Source of the DNA: Prolixibacteraceae bacterium
GTDB taxonomy: Bacteria; Bacteroidota; Bacteroidia; Bacteroidales; Prolixibacteraceae
Direction: 5' to 3'
DNA length: 38,059 bases
Assembly (NCBI GenBank): GCA_028282195.1
Contig: JANQII010000198.1
Location: forward strand, 1 to 38,059
In this document: positions 15,684 to 24,048 of the stretch, in pieces
Layout of the letters: each line of letters opens with the position of its first letter
Numbering within the stretch: the stretch's first letter is position 1
The notes under the pieces: model-generated
What the model was told of the DNA's origin: nothing
The model's database searches: none
What the model saw: the letters and a program-made list of their open reading frames with translations, nothing else
Program-made: the position numbers and the translations under genes

Positions 15684-15998
15684 ATGGCTAAAAACGCAGA
15701 TACAATTATTCAGGAAATTTACGACCATTTGGTAAATGGTTGTAATGGTGGAAATTATTCGGATTATTATATCGGAATAACAAAGGACATTGATGAACGA
15801 TTATTTGGAGCTCATAAAGTCCCGAAAAAAGGACACTGCTATATTTATCGAGAAGCAATAAACGATACTGATGCAAGGACGATTGAAAAATATTATTTGG
15901 ATAAAGGTATGCATGGTGGTGATGGTGGCGGAGACGAAGAAAGTGTTTATGTTTATGTTTTCAAGATAAGTAATGATACTGTTGAACAAACTTCATAA
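15684..15998 (+). CDS. Divergent GIY-YIG-like domain protein
   Basis: About 104 residues. YSDYYIGITKDIDERLFGAH resembles the YIG half of a GIY-YIG nuclease (strand, then a helix with Arg and His), and DARTIEKYYLDKGMHGGDGGG carries a Glu where the catalytic Glu could be, plus a Gly-rich loop. The classical GIY strand is not obvious, so the protein may be a short or inactive version. I chose the ATG at 15684; an in-frame TTG at 15642 would add 14 residues. It ends 2 bp before the patatin gene, suggesting one unit with it. Nothing else about its role can be seen. I call it a defence accessory by position only. Confidence 0.65.
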   Translation: MAKNADTIIQEIYDHLVNGCNGGNYSDYYIGITKDIDERLFGAHKVPKKGHCYIYREAINDTDARTIEKYYLDKGMHGGDGGGDEESVYVYVFKISNDTVEQTS

Positions 15999-16000
15999 CA

Positions 16001-17044
16001 ATGTCTGAAAAACCTTTTAAAATACTATCCATTGATGGAGGAGGGATTCGCGGGGTGTTTCCTGCCATGTTTTTAGCCAATTACGAAGCAGAACTAAAAG
16101 CAAAAGGTGTTGAAAACTGGCAGGTGTATCAAAACTTCGATTTAATTACTGGTACTTCAACAGGTGGTATTCTTGCAATTGCATTAGCATTGGGGATTCC
16201 TGCACAAGAGTTGTATGAACTGTACTTAAATGAAGCAAAGAATATCTTTGGTTCAAAAAAAGGACTGCTAAAGCAATTTAAATATGCATCGCACGAAAGA
16301 GATGTTTTAGAAAAACTAATCCGAAATAAGCTTAAAGAAGTTAATGCGGAAGGGAAAGACCCCATTTTGAAAGATTGTAAAACAAATATATGCATTCCTA
16401 TTTTCGATTTGCTACACGGTAAGCCATCTGTTTTAAAAAACGATTATCATCCAAGGTTTACAAGAGATTATCACATCCCTGCATATCAGGCAGCTTTAGC
16501 CACTTCTGCTGCTCCAACATATTTTACACCTTACGAAGCAAAATACACCGACTTAAACGGAATAGACAAAACCTTTAAAAACAAGGTTGATGGAGGTGTA
16601 TTTGCAAACAATCCAGCCTTGCTGGGAATTATTGAAGCACAAGAAGCTTTTAAGCAGAATTTATCGAATTTAAAAGTACTTTCACTGGGAACAGGTCATC
16701 AAAAATTTTCCGATGGAGAAAAAAGAAGGAAATGGGGAATACATTACTGGATGCTTAAAAACAATAAACGAAGAATTATCGACCTGTTTATGCAAGGGCA
16801 ATCGCAGCTTGCAGAGAATTTAATCAGCTTAATGCAAAATGGGATTGATAAGGAACGAGAGGAGAATCCAAGTTTTATTTACGAGAGAATAACGACTGAA
16901 TTAGATTCAACCTTGAATGTTGAAATGGACGAAACAGACATTCATAAACTTGAAGCTTTGGCAGAAAGAGCGAGTTTTGAATTCAGTAATCATTCAAATA
17001 AAATTTTGGAAGTTTTCTCGGAATATAAACCAAGTCATAGCTAA
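16001..17044 (+). CDS. Patatin-like phospholipase, probable CBASS effector (CapV type)
   Basis: A 347-residue patatin-family lipid hydrolase. The oxyanion loop DGGGIRG is at 12-18, the nucleophile Ser53 lies in GTSTGG, and the catalytic Asp197 lies in VDGGVFANNP. In CBASS, CapV-type patatins are switched on by cyclic dinucleotides from a CD-NTase and degrade membrane phospholipid, killing the infected cell. The C-terminal part (about 230-347) is helical, as in the patatin effectors. It starts 2 bp after the YIG-like gene and ends 4 bp before the second CD-NTase, so it is closely bound to that gene. It is the only visible effector for two CD-NTases in this island. Confidence 0.9.
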   Translation: MSEKPFKILSIDGGGIRGVFPAMFLANYEAELKAKGVENWQVYQNFDLITGTSTGGILAIALALGIPAQELYELYLNEAKNIFGSKKGLLKQFKYASHERDVLEKLIRNKLKEVNAEGKDPILKDCKTNICIPIFDLLHGKPSVLKNDYHPRFTRDYHIPAYQAALATSAAPTYFTPYEAKYTDLNGIDKTFKNKVDGGVFANNPALLGIIEAQEAFKQNLSNLKVLSLGTGHQKFSDGEKRRKWGIHYWMLKNNKRRIIDLFMQGQSQLAENLISLMQNGIDKEREENPSFIYERITTELDSTLNVEMDETDIHKLEALAERASFEFSNHSNKILEVFSEYKPSHS

Positions 17045-17048
17045 AAAT

Positions 17049-18023
17049 ATGCCGGCATTTTTATTACGACTTATTGGATTAGGAATATTAGTTCTTGCTG
17101 GGAATGAATTGTTTAAATCAAACAAGAAATTTAAAATCACTTCAAAATCTAATTGTGATGAATCTTTTAGAAGATTCAATCAGTCAATTACCATTCATTC
17201 AGACAAAGTTGCAAAATTAAGAAGAGCTCATAATACTATACGGAAAAGGATATCAGAATATTTTTACAATTATACCAATTATCCGATACCGGATTTCTAT
17301 ATCCAAGGTTCCTATAAAACAAAAACTATCATTGAAAATACCGATAGCTTATGCGATGTGGATTTGGGAGTATTCTTTCCTTGCAATCCCGGTGTTCATG
17401 TTGAAACTCTCCAAAAGCATATCAAAAAGGCGTTAGATGGTCATACTTCAAAAGGTGTTGAGATTATAACAAATTGTGTCCGATTAAACTATGTAAAGGA
17501 TTTCCATGTGGATTTGCCGATTTATTATACCGACTCTTTTTGGGGCAAAACTTACTTTGGAAGAAGAGGTCACCGCTGGGAAAGGTCGGAACCAAAAGAA
17601 TTTGTAAATTGGTTCAAAGAGGTAACTTATAGAAAGCCTCAATTAGTTAGAATAATCCGATACCTGAAAGCCTGGGCGAACAACACAAAAATCAAAACTG
17701 GGAAAAAGCTACCTAGCGGATTAGCTCTTACTATATGGGCAATAAAGTTTTACGAAGGTTCAAAACGAGATGATGTAGCCTTTTTTAAAACATGTACAGG
17801 TATTTTGAAGTATCTTGATGATTATTACAAAAGCTCATGGAGTGCTGAGATGCCTGTAGAACCTTATGATAATATTTTGGATAGATTGAATAACTTTCAG
17901 AAATCATTATTTTATGATGAATTTAAAATAATGGTTTCCATATCGGCAGATGCGGTAAGTTCATTAAAAAAATATGATGCAATTAGATTCTGGAAACAAG
18001 TATTTGGTTATAGATTTAAATAA
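17049..18023 (+). CDS. Second CD-NTase, with an N-terminal hydrophobic helix
   Basis: A 324-residue CD-NTase. The catalytic core is clear: FYIQGSYKTKT with GS at 87-88, LCDVDLGVFF with Asp103 and Asp105, and DFHVDLPIYY with the third Asp at 155, followed by RIIRYLKAW near 200 and the helical C-terminal domain. Before the usual start of the domain, residues 3-18 (AFLLRLIGLGILVLAG) form a likely membrane segment, followed by a positive stretch (KSNKKFK), which fits an N-out helix with the enzyme in the cytoplasm. Such an anchor is unusual. The ATG at 17049 follows the patatin stop by 4 bp; a TTG near residue 21 would remove the helix. It shares little with the first CD-NTase outside the motifs. 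Confidence 0.87.
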   Translation: MPAFLLRLIGLGILVLAGNELFKSNKKFKITSKSNCDESFRRFNQSITIHSDKVAKLRRAHNTIRKRISEYFYNYTNYPIPDFYIQGSYKTKTIIENTDSLCDVDLGVFFPCNPGVHVETLQKHIKKALDGHTSKGVEIITNCVRLNYVKDFHVDLPIYYTDSFWGKTYFGRRGHRWERSEPKEFVNWFKEVTYRKPQLVRIIRYLKAWANNTKIKTGKKLPSGLALTIWAIKFYEGSKRDDVAFFKTCTGILKYLDDYYKSSWSAEMPVEPYDNILDRLNNFQKSLFYDEFKIMVSISADAVSSLKKYDAIRFWKQVFGYRFK

Positions 18024-18028
18024 ATATC

Positions 18029-19729
18029 ATGACAATAGACGAACTAAAACACCTAAAAGAAAGCGAAGACAAGGTTGAGTTTAAAGAAGCTAAAAAGAAC
18101 TTCCCTTGGAATGGAGGAAGTCATACCGAGCAGAAAGAAAGAAGAAAATGCTACTTAGGGTATATTGTAGCCATTGCAAACGAAGGTGGAGGGTATTTGG
18201 TTTTTGGGATGTCCGATAAAGAGCCACATGAGGTAGTTGGAAGTGATTTTGCAGATGGAAAAGTTGGAGCTTTGGAAGATGCTGTTTATGAAAATTTACA
18301 AATTCGTGTACACATTGAAGAGTTATTTGATGACAACAGTTTACGAGTATTAGTTACACAAATACCTTCTCGTCCATTAGGTAAGACTTTAAAGTTTGAA
18401 GGTGTTCCGTTAATGCGTGTTGGCGAAAGCCTGCGTAATATGAGTGATGATGAATTGTTTGCTATTTTATCAGAGCAAGAGCCTGATTTTTCTGCAAAAA
18501 TTTGTGAAGGTTCAACTATTGACGATATAGATAAAGATGCGATAGCAATTTTAAAAGAGAAATATGCCAAAAAACAAAACAATCCCGGCTTTAAGACGCA
18601 ATCTGACAAGCAGGCTTTAACTGACCTCGACTTGATGGTTGATGGCAAGCTAAACAACGCTGCATTAATTCTTGTTGGAAAAAAAGACCGGATAAACAAT
18701 ACTTTGCCTCAGGCCAAAGTAATTATTGAATATCGGAGAAGCGAAACAGCAATAGAATTTGACAACAGAATAGAAATACAGGAGCCATTATTTGTTGCTA
18801 TTGATAAAATTTGGGATTATATTAATCAACCAGCCAGTAATCCAACATTCAAGCTAAAGCAAGGTCCTTATATTTACGACATTCCTTTTTTCAAAGAGGA
18901 TGTTACCAGAGAAGCTATATTAAATGCCATTGTTCACCGGAATTATACAATTACCAGTGAGATTGTCATCAAACAGTATGCAAACAAAATAGTAATTACT
19001 AATCCGGGAGGTTTCCCCCGTGGTGTCAATCTTGAAAATTTGCTTACTGTTAACAGTACTCCCCGAAGTAGGTTGCTTGCAGATATATTGTTAAAAACAG
19101 GACTAGTAGAACGGTCAGGACAAGGTGTTGACAAGTTATACCTATATAGCCTTCTGGATGCAAAACCTATCCCTGATTATTCAAAAACTGATATGCTCCA
19201 GGTTGAACTAAAAATATCTGCAGGTATTCAAGACCCCTCATTTCTAATTTTCGCAAATGAAGAGCAAAACCAACGAGATGATAATAACAAATTGGGTGTT
19301 TTTGATTTAATTACTATGGATAAGGTTCGAAGAGGTATTTCAAGTGAGCTGGATGCAGATGTCGTTCAGAAATTACTTGCTCAAAACCTAATTAAAAGAA
19401 GTGGTAAAACCTCTAGTGCAATTTACACCCTTGGAGATAAATATTTTGAAATAGCACAAACTGCAGATGAAATAGCAGGTTATCGTCCGATTTACATTAG
19501 CATGATTGCAGATGGGTATCAGAAGGAGGACAAGCTTAATATGCGTGATTTTGTCGAAATATTTGCAGATAGATTAACTCGTGACCAAGTGCGATATATG
19601 ATAGAGAAACTTGTTAAGGATAACGTATTAACACCAGAAGGAACAGGTAAAGGGACCAAATACAAGCTTAATATAGATAATAGTAAGGGAGATTTATTTG
19701 AGCTAATAAAAAAAGTATTGCAGGAATGA
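18029..19729 (+). CDS. Schlafen/AlbA_2 domain ATP-binding protein
   Basis: A 566-residue protein with an N-terminal AlbA_2 (Schlafen-like) domain, with VEFKEAKKN near 16 and IVAIANEGGGYLVFGM at 46-61, and a GHKL-type ATP-binding region in the middle, with REAILNAIVHRNY near 293 and NPGGFPRGV near 325, followed by VERSGQGVDKLY near 365. The C-terminal third is probably a winged-helix region (KLVKDNVLTPEGTG near 535). The layout is that of COG2865 proteins, described as transcriptional regulators or helicase-related and often found in type I restriction loci. It starts 5 bp after the second CD-NTase. The stop overlaps the start of the repeat-protein gene by 4 bp (ATGA). Confidence 0.88.
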   Translation: MTIDELKHLKESEDKVEFKEAKKNFPWNGGSHTEQKERRKCYLGYIVAIANEGGGYLVFGMSDKEPHEVVGSDFADGKVGALEDAVYENLQIRVHIEELFDDNSLRVLVTQIPSRPLGKTLKFEGVPLMRVGESLRNMSDDELFAILSEQEPDFSAKICEGSTIDDIDKDAIAILKEKYAKKQNNPGFKTQSDKQALTDLDLMVDGKLNNAALILVGKKDRINNTLPQAKVIIEYRRSETAIEFDNRIEIQEPLFVAIDKIWDYINQPASNPTFKLKQGPYIYDIPFFKEDVTREAILNAIVHRNYTITSEIVIKQYANKIVITNPGGFPRGVNLENLLTVNSTPRSRLLADILLKTGLVERSGQGVDKLYLYSLLDAKPIPDYSKTDMLQVELKISAGIQDPSFLIFANEEQNQRDDNNKLGVFDLITMDKVRRGISSELDADVVQKLLAQNLIKRSGKTSSAIYTLGDKYFEIAQTADEIAGYRPIYISMIADGYQKEDKLNMRDFVEIFADRLTRDQVRYMIEKLVKDNVLTPEGTGKGTKYKLNIDNSKGDLFELIKKVLQE

Positions 19730-20100
19730 TAAAAGTTAGTTCCCCATATAATGATATAGTTTCCCCAAAAGATAGTGAAAGAATTAAAGATACTGCTGAC
19801 TATACAGATTCTAATGAAGATATAAGTTTAAATGTAAGTCAAGATAGTTCCCCATATAATGATGCAGTTTCCCCAAAGAATGATAATAGAATTAAAGATA
19901 CTATTAATAATAAGGCTCTTAGTAAATATAAAAGTATAGCTATTAATCGAAATAGTTCCCCATATAATGATACATTTTCTCCAAAAGAGAATGCTATAAT
20001 TAATTATTCTGCTACCGATAAGGGTTTTAGTGAGAATAAAAGTATAGCTGACAATAAAGATAGTTCCCCATATAAGGATATAAATTCTCCAAAAAGATAG
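19726..20100 (+). CDS. Protein of exact 36-residue tandem repeats
   Basis: A 124-residue protein composed of a 4-residue start, three 36-residue repeats and a 12-residue partial fourth. Each repeat begins with SSPYNDxVSPK (SSPYKDINSPK in the last), followed by a variable, Asn/Asp/Lys/Ser-rich linker with a recurring SIA or similar end. No fold, signal peptide or membrane helix is seen, so it is probably disordered. The start overlaps the AlbA_2 gene's stop (ATGA), and hsdR follows the stop by 4 bp, so it is deeply embedded in the operon. I know no family for it. A protein role (short linear motif) or a role of the repeated RNA/DNA are both possible. It might also be a non-coding repeat that happens to be open. 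Confidence 0.6.
   Translation: MIKVSSPYNDIVSPKDSERIKDTADYTDSNEDISLNVSQDSSPYNDAVSPKNDNRIKDTINNKALSKYKSIAINRNSSPYNDTFSPKENAIINYSATDKGFSENKSIADNKDSSPYKDINSPKR
19738..20097 (+). repeat. 108-bp direct tandem repeat, 3.3 copies
   Basis: Copies begin at 19738, 19846, 19954 and 20062, exactly 108 bp apart. The best-kept part is the first 33 bp of each, which starts AGTTCCCCATATAATGAT in copies 1-3 and ends in a second TTTCCCCA or TTCTCCA. The rest has diverged more but keeps words such as AATAAAAGTATAGCT in copies 2 and 3. The period is a multiple of three, so the frame is kept. Confidence 0.9.
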
Positions 20101-20104
20101 AAAT

Positions 20105-23100
20105 ATGGATACACCAAGCTTCAAAGAAGACCATATAAGCCAAATACCTGCTTTACAGATTTTACAAAACTTAGGCTATCATTACATCACTCAGGAGGAA
20201 GCACTACACTTACGAGGAAACAAAACTACAAATGTACTCTTAGAGGATATCCTCCGCAAACAGTTAAAAGAGATAAACAGCATTCAGGTTAGTGCAACAA
20301 AAACAAGCATTTTTACTGATGATAATATTGAACGTGGAATTCAGGCATTGAAAGATTTACCCATGAACGAGGGATATATTCATGCTTGTGAAGCAGCATA
20401 TAATCTAATTACACTCGGAAAAGCTTTGGAACAAAGTATTGATGGAGATAAAAAAAGCTTTACGCTGCAATACATTGATTGGAAAAATCTGGAAAATAAC
20501 GTGTTTCACGTAAGCGAAGAATTTAGTGTAATGCGTAGCACTAGCAAAGAACATTACCGCCCGGATTTGGTTTTGTTTGTAAACGGAATTCCTCTTTGCA
20601 TCATTGAATGCAAACGCCCGGATATGAAAGAGCCATTAAAACAGGCTATCAGTCAGCATTTACGTAATCAGCAGGAAGATGGTATTCGCCATTTATATGT
20701 TTATTCTCAACTTATCTTAAGTCTCGCTACACAGGAAGCTGCTTATGCTACCAATGCAACCCCGGAAAAATTTTGGTCAAAGTGGCAAGAAAAATTCGAT
20801 ACAGAAATTAAAGAACAACACTATAAAAAGAAACTTTTAGAGTTAAAAAATACTTCCTTAACTCCTGACCAAAAGAACAAATTATTTTCTGACCGCTTTA
20901 AATATGTAAGGCAACATTTTGATGCACTTGAAAATGAGAATATATTACCAACCATTCAAGATGAATATTTGTATGGTTTGTGCAGCCCTCAACGATTATT
21001 AAACATTATTTTTGGTTTTATACTATTTGATAACGGAGCTAAAAAAGTTGCACGCTATCAACAGTATTTTGCCATTAAAAAATCAATGAAGCGCATCTCT
21101 TTTGTTGAAGGAGGAAAACGCAAAGGCGGTGTAATCTGGCATACTCAGGGAAGTGGGAAATCGCTAACAATGGTAATGCTTGCACAAGCCATTGCCATGG
21201 AGAAATCAATTCAGAATCCCAAGATAATCCTGGTTACTGACCGTACTGATTTAGACCGGCAAATAACAGATACATTCCGTAAATGTGGCAAGTTTGCAGA
21301 GAATGCTACTACAGGGCAGCGACTGGTTGACTTGTTAGAAAGCAAAAGTGATGCTGTAGTTACTACCATCATTAACAAATTTTCTGCAGCCATGAAAAAG
21401 ATAAAAAAGCCATTGGATAATCACAATATTTTTGTTTTGGTTGATGAAGGGCATAGAACTCAGCATGGTATTTTTAATATCGATATGCAAAAGACTTTAC
21501 CAAATGCTTGCTTTATTGCAATGACAGGCACTCCCTTATTCAAAAAGGACAAAAGTACAGCCGCTAAGTTTGGAGGAATAATTGATGCTTATACCGTTGA
21601 CCAAGCTGTTGAGGACAAAGCTGTGGTTCCATTATTATATGAAGGCAGACTGGCAAGGCAAAACGTAAATTCAAGCCCACTAGATACATACTTCGACATG
21701 GTTTCTGAGCCACTAACAGAATATCAAAAAGCTGATTTTAAAAAGAAACTTAGTCGAGCAGACCAATTGAATGGTGCCGAACAAAAGATTTATGCCATTG
21801 CATGGGATATAAGCTTGCATTTTCGGGATAATTGGCAAAACACCTCTTTAAAAGCTCAGTTGGTTTGCGATAAAAAATTAAATGCCATTCGTTACAAAGA
21901 GTTCCTTGATGAAATAGGAATTGTTAGCAACGAAGTTCTAATTTCATCAATTGACGAACGAGAAGGTGAAGACAGTGCTTATGAGAAGTCAAGCGAAAAA
22001 GAAAATCGTTTTTGGAAAAGAATGATGGATGAACATGGCAGTTCAAAAACCTATGAAAAAAACATCATCAATCGATTTAAAAATCAAAAAGACCCTGAAA
22101 TTATTATCGTTGTAGATAAATTATTGACTGGTTTTGATGAACCTAAAAATACCGTATTATACCTTACCCGTAATCTGCAAAGTCATAAATTACTTCAAGC
22201 TATAGCCAGAGTAAACAGAATTTATCCGGACAAAGAATTCGGGTACATCATCGATTATTATGGAGTAATTGAAAATCTTGACGATGCTTTGTTATTATAT
22301 TCTTCTTTTGAAGATTTTGACGCAGATGACCTTGAAGGTACATTGGTTAATATTAATGAAGAGATAAAAAAATTACCACAGAAACATTCTGAGTTGTGGG
22401 ATGTTTTCAAATTGGTTGCCAATAAGCGAGATGCAGAAGCTTATCAGGTTCTGCTAAAAGATAAGGCCATTCGGGTTATCTTTTATGATAAACTTTCTGC
22501 TTTTGCAAAAGGACTAAAACTGGCTTTGTCCTCCATAGAATTTCATAAACAAATAAAGGAAAAAACAATTAATCGCTACAAAGAAGATTTAGCAATGTTT
22601 ATGAAATTGCGTACTGCTGTGGTAGAAAGATATTCTGACTCGGTTGACTATAAACAATATGAAGGACAAATTCAAAAACTGATTGACACACATATCACTA
22701 CTGATAAAGTAGAAGTAATAACTGAGTTAATTAATATTTTTGATAAAGACAAATTTCAACAAGAAGTTGAAAATACTACAGGCCAAGCTGCCAAAGCGGA
22801 CAAGATAGCAAGCCGTACCGCAAAACATATTTCGGAGAAGATGGAAGAAGACCCTGCATTTTATAAAAAGTTTTCGCAAATGCTACAAGAAACCATCGCA
22901 GATTACGAAGCCAATAGGATAAATGAAGCACAATATCTAATTAGGGTTAAAGAAATAATGGATAACGTCTTAGCCCATACGGATAGCGATATTCCTGAAG
23001 CATTGAGAAATTTAGATGCAGCAAAAGCTTATTATGGGCTAACCATTGGAGCTCTAAGCGAAAAAGTTCATGACAATATCATAAAAACTGAAATTGCCAT

Positions 23101-23329
23101 TCAAACAGCGTTGCAAATTGATGAATTGATAAAACAGGCTGTATTGGAGAATAACACTCCAATTATCGACTGGCAATACAAAACAAATATCACCGGCAAA
23201 TTATTAATCGATATTGGTGATTATTTGATTGATGAAGTGAGAGATAAATATGACATTGATTTGGCATTTGTAGAAATGGATGAAATTGCCAACAAGTGCA
23301 TTGAAGTTGCTAAACTCCGTTATAAATAA
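20105..23329 (+). CDS. hsdR: Type I restriction endonuclease and translocase subunit
   Basis: A 1074-residue HsdR, the DNA-cutting motor of the type I complex. The N-terminal nuclease domain contains RPDLVLFVNGIPLCIIECKRP-like sequence near residues 152-170, with Asp and the E-x-K pair. The helicase part has Walker A HTQGSGKS near 347, VDEGHRTQ near 447 (DEAD-like box), MTGTPL near 473 and the motif VI region AIARVNRI near 700. The C-terminal 250 residues are helical and contact the HsdM-HsdS core. Length is normal. It begins 4 bp after the repeat-protein gene and its stop overlaps the metalloprotease start by one base. Confidence 0.95.
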   Translation: MDTPSFKEDHISQIPALQILQNLGYHYITQEEALHLRGNKTTNVLLEDILRKQLKEINSIQVSATKTSIFTDDNIERGIQALKDLPMNEGYIHACEAAYNLITLGKALEQSIDGDKKSFTLQYIDWKNLENNVFHVSEEFSVMRSTSKEHYRPDLVLFVNGIPLCIIECKRPDMKEPLKQAISQHLRNQQEDGIRHLYVYSQLILSLATQEAAYATNATPEKFWSKWQEKFDTEIKEQHYKKKLLELKNTSLTPDQKNKLFSDRFKYVRQHFDALENENILPTIQDEYLYGLCSPQRLLNIIFGFILFDNGAKKVARYQQYFAIKKSMKRISFVEGGKRKGGVIWHTQGSGKSLTMVMLAQAIAMEKSIQNPKIILVTDRTDLDRQITDTFRKCGKFAENATTGQRLVDLLESKSDAVVTTIINKFSAAMKKIKKPLDNHNIFVLVDEGHRTQHGIFNIDMQKTLPNACFIAMTGTPLFKKDKSTAAKFGGIIDAYTVDQAVEDKAVVPLLYEGRLARQNVNSSPLDTYFDMVSEPLTEYQKADFKKKLSRADQLNGAEQKIYAIAWDISLHFRDNWQNTSLKAQLVCDKKLNAIRYKEFLDEIGIVSNEVLISSIDEREGEDSAYEKSSEKENRFWKRMMDEHGSSKTYEKNIINRFKNQKDPEIIIVVDKLLTGFDEPKNTVLYLTRNLQSHKLLQAIARVNRIYPDKEFGYIIDYYGVIENLDDALLLYSSFEDFDADDLEGTLVNINEEIKKLPQKHSELWDVFKLVANKRDAEAYQVLLKDKAIRVIFYDKLSAFAKGLKLALSSIEFHKQIKEKTINRYKEDLAMFMKLRTAVVERYSDSVDYKQYEGQIQKLIDTHITTDKVEVITELINIFDKDKFQQEVENTTGQAAKADKIASRTAKHISEKMEEDPAFYKKFSQMLQETIADYEANRINEAQYLIRVKEIMDNVLAHTDSDIPEALRNLDAAKAYYGLTIGALSEKVHDNIIKTEIAIQTALQIDELIKQAVLENNTPIIDWQYKTNITGKLLIDIGDYLIDEVRDKYDIDLAFVEMDEIANKCIEVAKLRYK

Positions 23330-24024
23330 TGGATACATCTATTCAATTCGGCAGTAAACAAATAAATTTCCATATTGTGTATTCCAGTAGGAAAACACTT
23401 GGGATTACGGTTGCACCTGACTTAAGTGTACTAGTAAAAGCTCCTATTGACAGCTCAATTGATAAAATCAAGGAAAAACTCCTAAAAAAAGCTCCCTGGA
23501 TTATTAGACAGCAGAGTTTTTTTCTCTCCTTTCATCCTAAAACTCCCCCACGTAAATATATTGGTGGTGAAACGCATTTGTATTTAGGCAGGCAATACCG
23601 TTTAAGCATTGAGTTAAATCAAGTCGAATCTGTGAAACTAAAAGGAAAGTTTATTGAAGTGAAAACTTTGGACAAATCAAAAACCAAAGAGTTAGTAAAA
23701 GAGTGGTATTTGATTCATGCCAAATCAAAGCTCACAGAAATAGCCAAGCCATTATTCGAGAAATTTAAAAAATATAAAGTTGAGCCAAGGTCAATTGTAT
23801 TTAGAGACATGCCAACACGGTGGGGAAGTTGCACCCCAAAAGGAAAAATAATACTAAATCCTGAATTAATAAGAGCCCCCAGAGCTTGCATCGAATATGT
23901 AATAATACATGAGTTATGCCATCTGATTTATCATGACCACAAAAAAAAATTCATTGAATTACAAACTAAAGAAATGCCTGACTGGGAAAGATGGAAGTTG
24001 AAATTAGAAAGTATCTTAGCATAA
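23329..24024 (+). CDS. YgjP-type M48-like metallopeptidase
   Basis: A 231-residue protein of the YgjP/DUF45 family. The zinc site HELCH is at about residues 194-198, with the third ligand probably His in YHDHKKKF. MPTRWGSCTPKGKIILNPELI, read as the RWGSC motif near 165, is a hallmark of the family. Genes of this family commonly sit at the end of type I restriction operons; their substrate is not known. It begins with one-base overlap with hsdR and is the last gene of the block. It converges with the integrase gene, 24 bp away. Confidence 0.9.
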   Translation: MDTSIQFGSKQINFHIVYSSRKTLGITVAPDLSVLVKAPIDSSIDKIKEKLLKKAPWIIRQQSFFLSFHPKTPPRKYIGGETHLYLGRQYRLSIELNQVESVKLKGKFIEVKTLDKSKTKELVKEWYLIHAKSKLTEIAKPLFEKFKKYKVEPRSIVFRDMPTRWGSCTPKGKIILNPELIRAPRACIEYVIIHELCHLIYHDHKKKFIELQTKEMPDWERWKLKLESILA

Positions 24025-24048
24025 AATATTTCCGCGTCCTTCCGGAAC

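Noticed and set aside
19828-20124. Minus-strand 98-codon hydrophobic frame
   Set aside because: It is the antisense reading of the 108-bp repeats; the hydrophobic residues come from the AT-rich complement.
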